Shown: positions 12,762 through 15,677 of the stretch, piece by piece | Position numbering within the stretch: the stretch's first letter is position 1 | Layout of the letters: every line of letters starts with the position of its first letter | Origin: Clostridiales bacterium UBA1779 | GTDB lineage: Bacteria > Bacillota > Clostridia > Oscillospirales > CAG-272 | Assembly: GCA_002314565.1 (NCBI GenBank) | Contig: DCGL01000082.1 | Location: forward strand, 1-15,677 | Reading direction: 5' to 3' | DNA length: 15,677 nt | The notes under the pieces: model-generated | The model's database searches: none | What the model was told of the DNA's origin: nothing | The model's input: the letters and a program-made list of their open reading frames with translations, nothing else | Program-made: the position numbers and the translations under genes

Positions 12762-14120
12762 TTATCTTTTTAAACACACTACCGTCTCAACGTGGGCCGT
12801 TCTCGGGAACAGGTCGACTGCAAACAGCTCCGTTATATGATAACCGAGCTCTGCAAAGCGGGCGGCGTCGCGGGCGCCGGTGATGTGATTGCAGGAAATC
12901 ATCGTGATTTTCCCCGGCATCATTTTCTTCGTGGCCTCGAACACGGCGTCGTTGCAGCCCTTGCGTGGAGGATCGACAATCATAATGTCGGGGCGGACCC
13001 CGCGGTCTGCAAGCATATTTGCCGCTTCACCGGCATCGGCGCAGAAGAATTCTGCGTTGTCGATACCGTTGCGGACTGCATTTTTCTTTGCGTTTTCAAC
13101 GGCTTCCGGAATTATTTCAACCCCGTAAAGCTTTGAAACGCTGTGAGATGCGGAAAGACCGATGGTTCCGGCCCCGCAATACAGATCGAGCAGGGTTTCA
13201 CTGCCCGAAAGCCCGCTCTTCGCGCAGGCTTTATTGTATAAAAGCTCAGCAGCATCTCGGTTAACCTGATAGAACGACAGTGGCGAAATCTCGAATTTCA
13301 GTCCGCAGAGAACGTCCGTTATAGTCTCTTTTCCCCAGAGAATCTCACATTTGTCGCCGAGAATTTCGTTCCCGGACTTTTTATTTATTATTACTGAAAC
13401 AGACACGACAGAGGGGCAGGCCTCTCTAACTGCGGCAACGAATTCGTCGGAATGAGGCAGACTGTCGCCGTTGATAATCAAAGAAACGGAAACCTCACCC
13501 GTTGCACGCGCATCGCGTATATACAGATGGCGGACAAAGCCGTTCTCGTGAAGTCCGTCCTCGTATGCCGGAAGTCTGTACCTGCGGCAGAATTTTTCGA
13601 CTGCTTTCAAAATATCCCCGTAAAAGGCAGGAGTCAGAAGGCAGTCTGCACAGGTGATAACTCTGTGAGAGCGTTGTGCATACAGACCGAAGCAAAGCTG
13701 ACCGTCCTCTCCGGTTCCGGCAGGGTACTCCGCCTTGTTTCTGTAGCGGTCGTGATTTTCAGTACTGAAAATTTCCATATTCGAAACGTCAAAGCCGCCC
13801 GTACGGCGGAAGCTCTCGATAACCCAGTTTTTTTTGATTCTGAGCTCCTCTTCGTAAGAAATATGACGCAGAGCACAGCCTCCACAGCGGCGGAATGCGG
13901 GACAGTCGGGCTCGATTCTTGCGGGGGAGGGCTGCACGAGTCCGGCAAGCTTTCCGTACCCGAAGCTTTTTCCTGCTTTGAGTAGCTGACATCTGATTTT
14001 TTCTCCGGGAGCCGTGAACGGAACGAAGACGACGTATCCGTCATCCTTGCGTCCGACTCCGGCGCCTTCAGACGTAATATCGCTTATTTCAAGGTCAAAA
14101 AGTTCGTTTTTCTTATTCAT
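12762..14120 (-). CDS. rlmD: 23S rRNA (uracil-5-)-methyltransferase, RlmD/RumA type
   Basis: A 452-residue TrmA/RumA-family enzyme that transfers methyl from SAM to carbon 5 of a uridine in 23S rRNA. Domains in order: TRAM RNA-binding domain (about 5-62); a 4Fe-4S site with C73-x5-C79-x2-C82 and a fourth Cys at about 160; the central domain; and the SAM Rossmann domain with DLYCGAGTIGLS from 312, DPPRKG from 383, the catalytic Cys C410 in ISCNH, and the closing FPRTAHVETV. All key residues are present and length is typical. In many Firmicutes one such enzyme modifies two sites, so RlmCD activity is an alternative. It starts 39 bases behind the CapA-like gene with only a weak ribosome binding site (GGAAAT), implying an operon. 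Confidence 0.93.
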   Translation of the reverse strand: MNKKNELFDLEISDITSEGAGVGRKDDGYVVFVPFTAPGEKIRCQLLKAGKSFGYGKLAGLVQPSPARIEPDCPAFRRCGGCALRHISYEEELRIKKNWVIESFRRTGGFDVSNMEIFSTENHDRYRNKAEYPAGTGEDGQLCFGLYAQRSHRVITCADCLLTPAFYGDILKAVEKFCRRYRLPAYEDGLHENGFVRHLYIRDARATGEVSVSLIINGDSLPHSDEFVAAVREACPSVVSVSVIINKKSGNEILGDKCEILWGKETITDVLCGLKFEISPLSFYQVNRDAAELLYNKACAKSGLSGSETLLDLYCGAGTIGLSASHSVSKLYGVEIIPEAVENAKKNAVRNGIDNAEFFCADAGEAANMLADRGVRPDIMIVDPPRKGCNDAVFEATKKMMPGKITMISCNHITGARDAARFAELGYHITELFAVDLFPRTAHVETVVCLKR

Positions 14121-14159
14121 TGTAATATTTCCATTTCAAACAATCGGTAAAATCGTTGT

Positions 14160-15515
14160 TCACTCCAGCATCGGTGTGTCAACCTTGCCGTCAAGGAAAT
14201 CCATAACCTGCTTTATTTCGGCTTCGTCCGTTAATATGCAGGGCCTGAAATTCTGACACATTTTGCCGGTGACCGGGTTTGTGATAAGTCCGCTGTAATA
14301 ATAGCAGGGGATAATATTCTCTCCTGCCTGAACCAGAACCCCGTCCTTTGATACGGTCAGTTCAAGCTGATAAATTACTGTTGCCTTGTTCAGCGACATC
14401 ATTCCGCTGTAGCAGAAATTACCGAGCGAATACAGTATTCTCACCCCGTTATATATTTCCATAGTCTGCAGAACGTGCGGGTGGTTGCCGATTATCAGGT
14501 CGGCTCCGGCATCGACGAGCTCATGACAGACGTCGATTTCCCACTGATCAGGGTATTTCTGGTATTCCCGGCTTCCGCCGTGCCAGTAAACGACCTGAAA
14601 ATCGGATTTTGTCTCGGCTTCTTTGATGCGCGGCAGAATGTCGTACTTATGACCTGAGTAATACATTGCGTCACAGATGATTGCCACGGTATATCCGTTT
14701 TTCTCGACGTAAATTATATCTTTGTACGTGCCTGCCGCCATGCCGGAGGACAAAACTGCAGCCAGAGTATCTGCTTCGCCTTCTTTTTTGTAATCGCCGA
14801 GGTGATTATTTGTGAGAGAAACGGCTTCAACCGAGGAGCAGGTCAGTGCCTCAAGATATGCGGAAGAACCGCAATACCAATATGCCGTTCCGCTTTTGGA
14901 CACTCTTTCAAGTTCCCTGTCCGAAACTACAAATTCGAGATTGACGAGGGTGTAATCGTCAGCTGCAAACACGTCGCGGACCCCTGAAAGATAATGTTCC
15001 GGGGTCAGTATTCCCCAGGTGGACGCAAAGTTTTTCTTTTCGTCATTATAATTGTCCGCAAACTGTACGTCCCCGACAAAGCTCATTGCAAATTTAAAGC
15101 TTCCGTCCGGATTTTCGGCTTCCGTCACTGCGGGCTCCGTTTCAGGAGGTTCGGTTGAAACGGGTTCGGTTGAAACGGGCTCGGTTAATACGGGCTCGGT
15201 TAATACGGGTTCGGTCAGCGGAACGTCAGGCTGCGTCGTATCGCCAGCTGTTCCAGTGACAACCGGCTCGGTTTCGGGATTTACCGTTGTTTCGGGAATT
15301 TCCGTAGTTTCCGGAATTTTCGTTGTTATCTCGGGCGATGAAAAGGCTTCGGTTTCCGTAGCCCCGGTCACTTCAGACGTGCTTGTCTCAGAGTTCTGTC
15401 CTTCCGTTTCCTGCATACTGTCGCAGGAATTCAGAAAAAGCGCAGACAGAAGCACTGCAGCCAGAACAATCCCGACGTAAATATATAATACTAATGATGT
15501 TTTCCTTGAATACAT
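14160..15515 (-). CDS. CapA-family (PGA_cap) lipoprotein with repetitive TEP linker
   Basis: The 451-residue protein begins with a lipoprotein signal: basic N-terminus, hydrophobic helix, and LNSC with C31 as the likely lipidation site. Residues about 35-135 are a Thr/Glu/Pro-rich, presumably extended wall-spanning linker containing five tandem TEPV units. The rest is a metallophosphatase-like CapA domain: GD at 148-149, NLE at 192-194, NNH at 236-238, HGG at 312-314, DAGADLIIGNHPHV around 335-348, and SLGNF. The family is named for poly-gamma-glutamate capsule synthesis, but many single copies have unknown cell-envelope roles and no cap operon is seen here. The start is the ATG at 15515, with AAAGG seven bases upstream, rather than 15533. 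rlmD follows 39 bases later. Confidence 0.88.
   Translation of the reverse strand: MYSRKTSLVLYIYVGIVLAAVLLSALFLNSCDSMQETEGQNSETSTSEVTGATETEAFSSPEITTKIPETTEIPETTVNPETEPVVTGTAGDTTQPDVPLTEPVLTEPVLTEPVSTEPVSTEPPETEPAVTEAENPDGSFKFAMSFVGDVQFADNYNDEKKNFASTWGILTPEHYLSGVRDVFAADDYTLVNLEFVVSDRELERVSKSGTAYWYCGSSAYLEALTCSSVEAVSLTNNHLGDYKKEGEADTLAAVLSSGMAAGTYKDIIYVEKNGYTVAIICDAMYYSGHKYDILPRIKEAETKSDFQVVYWHGGSREYQKYPDQWEIDVCHELVDAGADLIIGNHPHVLQTMEIYNGVRILYSLGNFCYSGMMSLNKATVIYQLELTVSKDGVLVQAGENIIPCYYYSGLITNPVTGKMCQNFRPCILTDEAEIKQVMDFLDGKVDTPMLE
15148..15222. repeat. Five 15-bp tandem repeats in the CapA linker
   Basis: Five consecutive 15-base units, such as 15148-15162 and 15163-15177 (identical) and 15178-15192 and 15193-15207 (identical), with a partial fifth at 15208-15222, encode the repeated TEPVL/TEPVS on the minus strand. 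Two pairs of exact neighbours show recent duplication, and unit length is a multiple of three, so copy number can change without a frameshift. Confidence 0.85.
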
Positions 15516-15550
15516 ATAATAACCTTTAACCAAAATTATTTCAGTATATT

Positions 15551-15579
15551 ATTATATATCATTGCAAAATAAAAGTAAA
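15551..15579 (-). promoter_or_regulatory. Probable promoter of capA-like/rlmD operon
   Basis: On the minus strand TTTACT (15574-15579) and a perfect TATAAT (15551-15556) are 17 bases apart in AT-rich DNA, about 35 bases before the ATG at 15515. The remaining bases to the right edge show no gene. Confidence 0.6.
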
Positions 15580-15677
15580 GAAAAAACAGCTGCTGCAACG
15601 ACTCTCTGACAGACTATCGAACGCTTGAATCAAACAACAGACAGCGAAAGCCGCCTTGGTGTAAAATAATTGTAGGA

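Noticed and set aside
12631..12840. Small rightward gene after the kinase
   Set aside because: No ribosome binding site; it crosses two hairpins and the antisense end of rlmD, and the translation has no domain-like pattern.
15148..15222. Short CRISPR-like array
   Set aside because: The 15-base units are contiguous with no spacers and are in frame within the CapA linker.

Overview
The window looks like chromosome from an uncultured Clostridia-type Bacillota. The evidence is strong AGGAGG-like ribosome binding sites, textbook sigma-A promoters (three exact TTGACA-N17-TATAAT matches), TGA used as a normal stop, a 4Fe-4S RlmD-type rRNA methyltransferase, and short palindromic repeats of a kind I associate with gut Clostridia. 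The taxonomic call is inference; no rRNA or marker gene is present.

Layout. A metallophosphoesterase runs rightward (306-1118). Facing it, with a perfect 38-bp inverted repeat between, is a leftward cluster transcribed from about 5830 down to 1211: N-acyl-D-amino-acid deacylase, YbaK-type aminoacyl-tRNA deacylase, an endonuclease/exonuclease/phosphatase protein and a HAD-metallo-beta-lactamase fusion. From 8547 to 6193 a tight leftward three-gene operon encodes an atypical SDR, a DUF1295 membrane protein and an unrecognised protein. From 11626 to 8698 a leftward run encodes an XRE-MNT antitoxin, a HepT toxin, an Asp/Glu racemase, a CrtO-like acyltransferase interrupted by an in-frame TGA, and a hydroxypyruvate-isomerase-like protein. 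A small P-loop kinase is divergent from the antitoxin (11969-12469). At the right end a CapA-like lipoprotein and RlmD form a leftward pair (15515-12762).

The most interesting reading is evolutionary and regulatory. (1) The HepT/MntA module and the kinase lie between two copies, in the same orientation, of the racemase 5' end: one intact (10827), one a 22-codon fragment directly behind the kinase stop (12473-12538). This suggests an accessory insert that replaced a second racemase gene. (2) The toxin-antitoxin promoter carries five TGGCAC/GTGCCA half-sites, one inside the -35/-10 spacer, which fits autorepression by the fused HTH. (3) The CrtO-like gene has a single nonsense codon, and a frameshifted N-terminal remnant of a paralogue sits about 4 kb away against a long hairpin. 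(4) At least two related palindromic repeat families (1116-1198 and 8639-8667; 4080-4121) occupy intergenic gaps. No CRISPR array, tRNA, rRNA, transposase or phage gene was seen.

Gaps near or above 300 bases: 1-305 holds only the metallophosphoesterase promoter; 5765-6192 holds a promoter, a pseudogene remnant and a hairpin; 11627-11968 holds divergent promoters and operators; 12470-12761 holds the racemase remnant and two hairpins.
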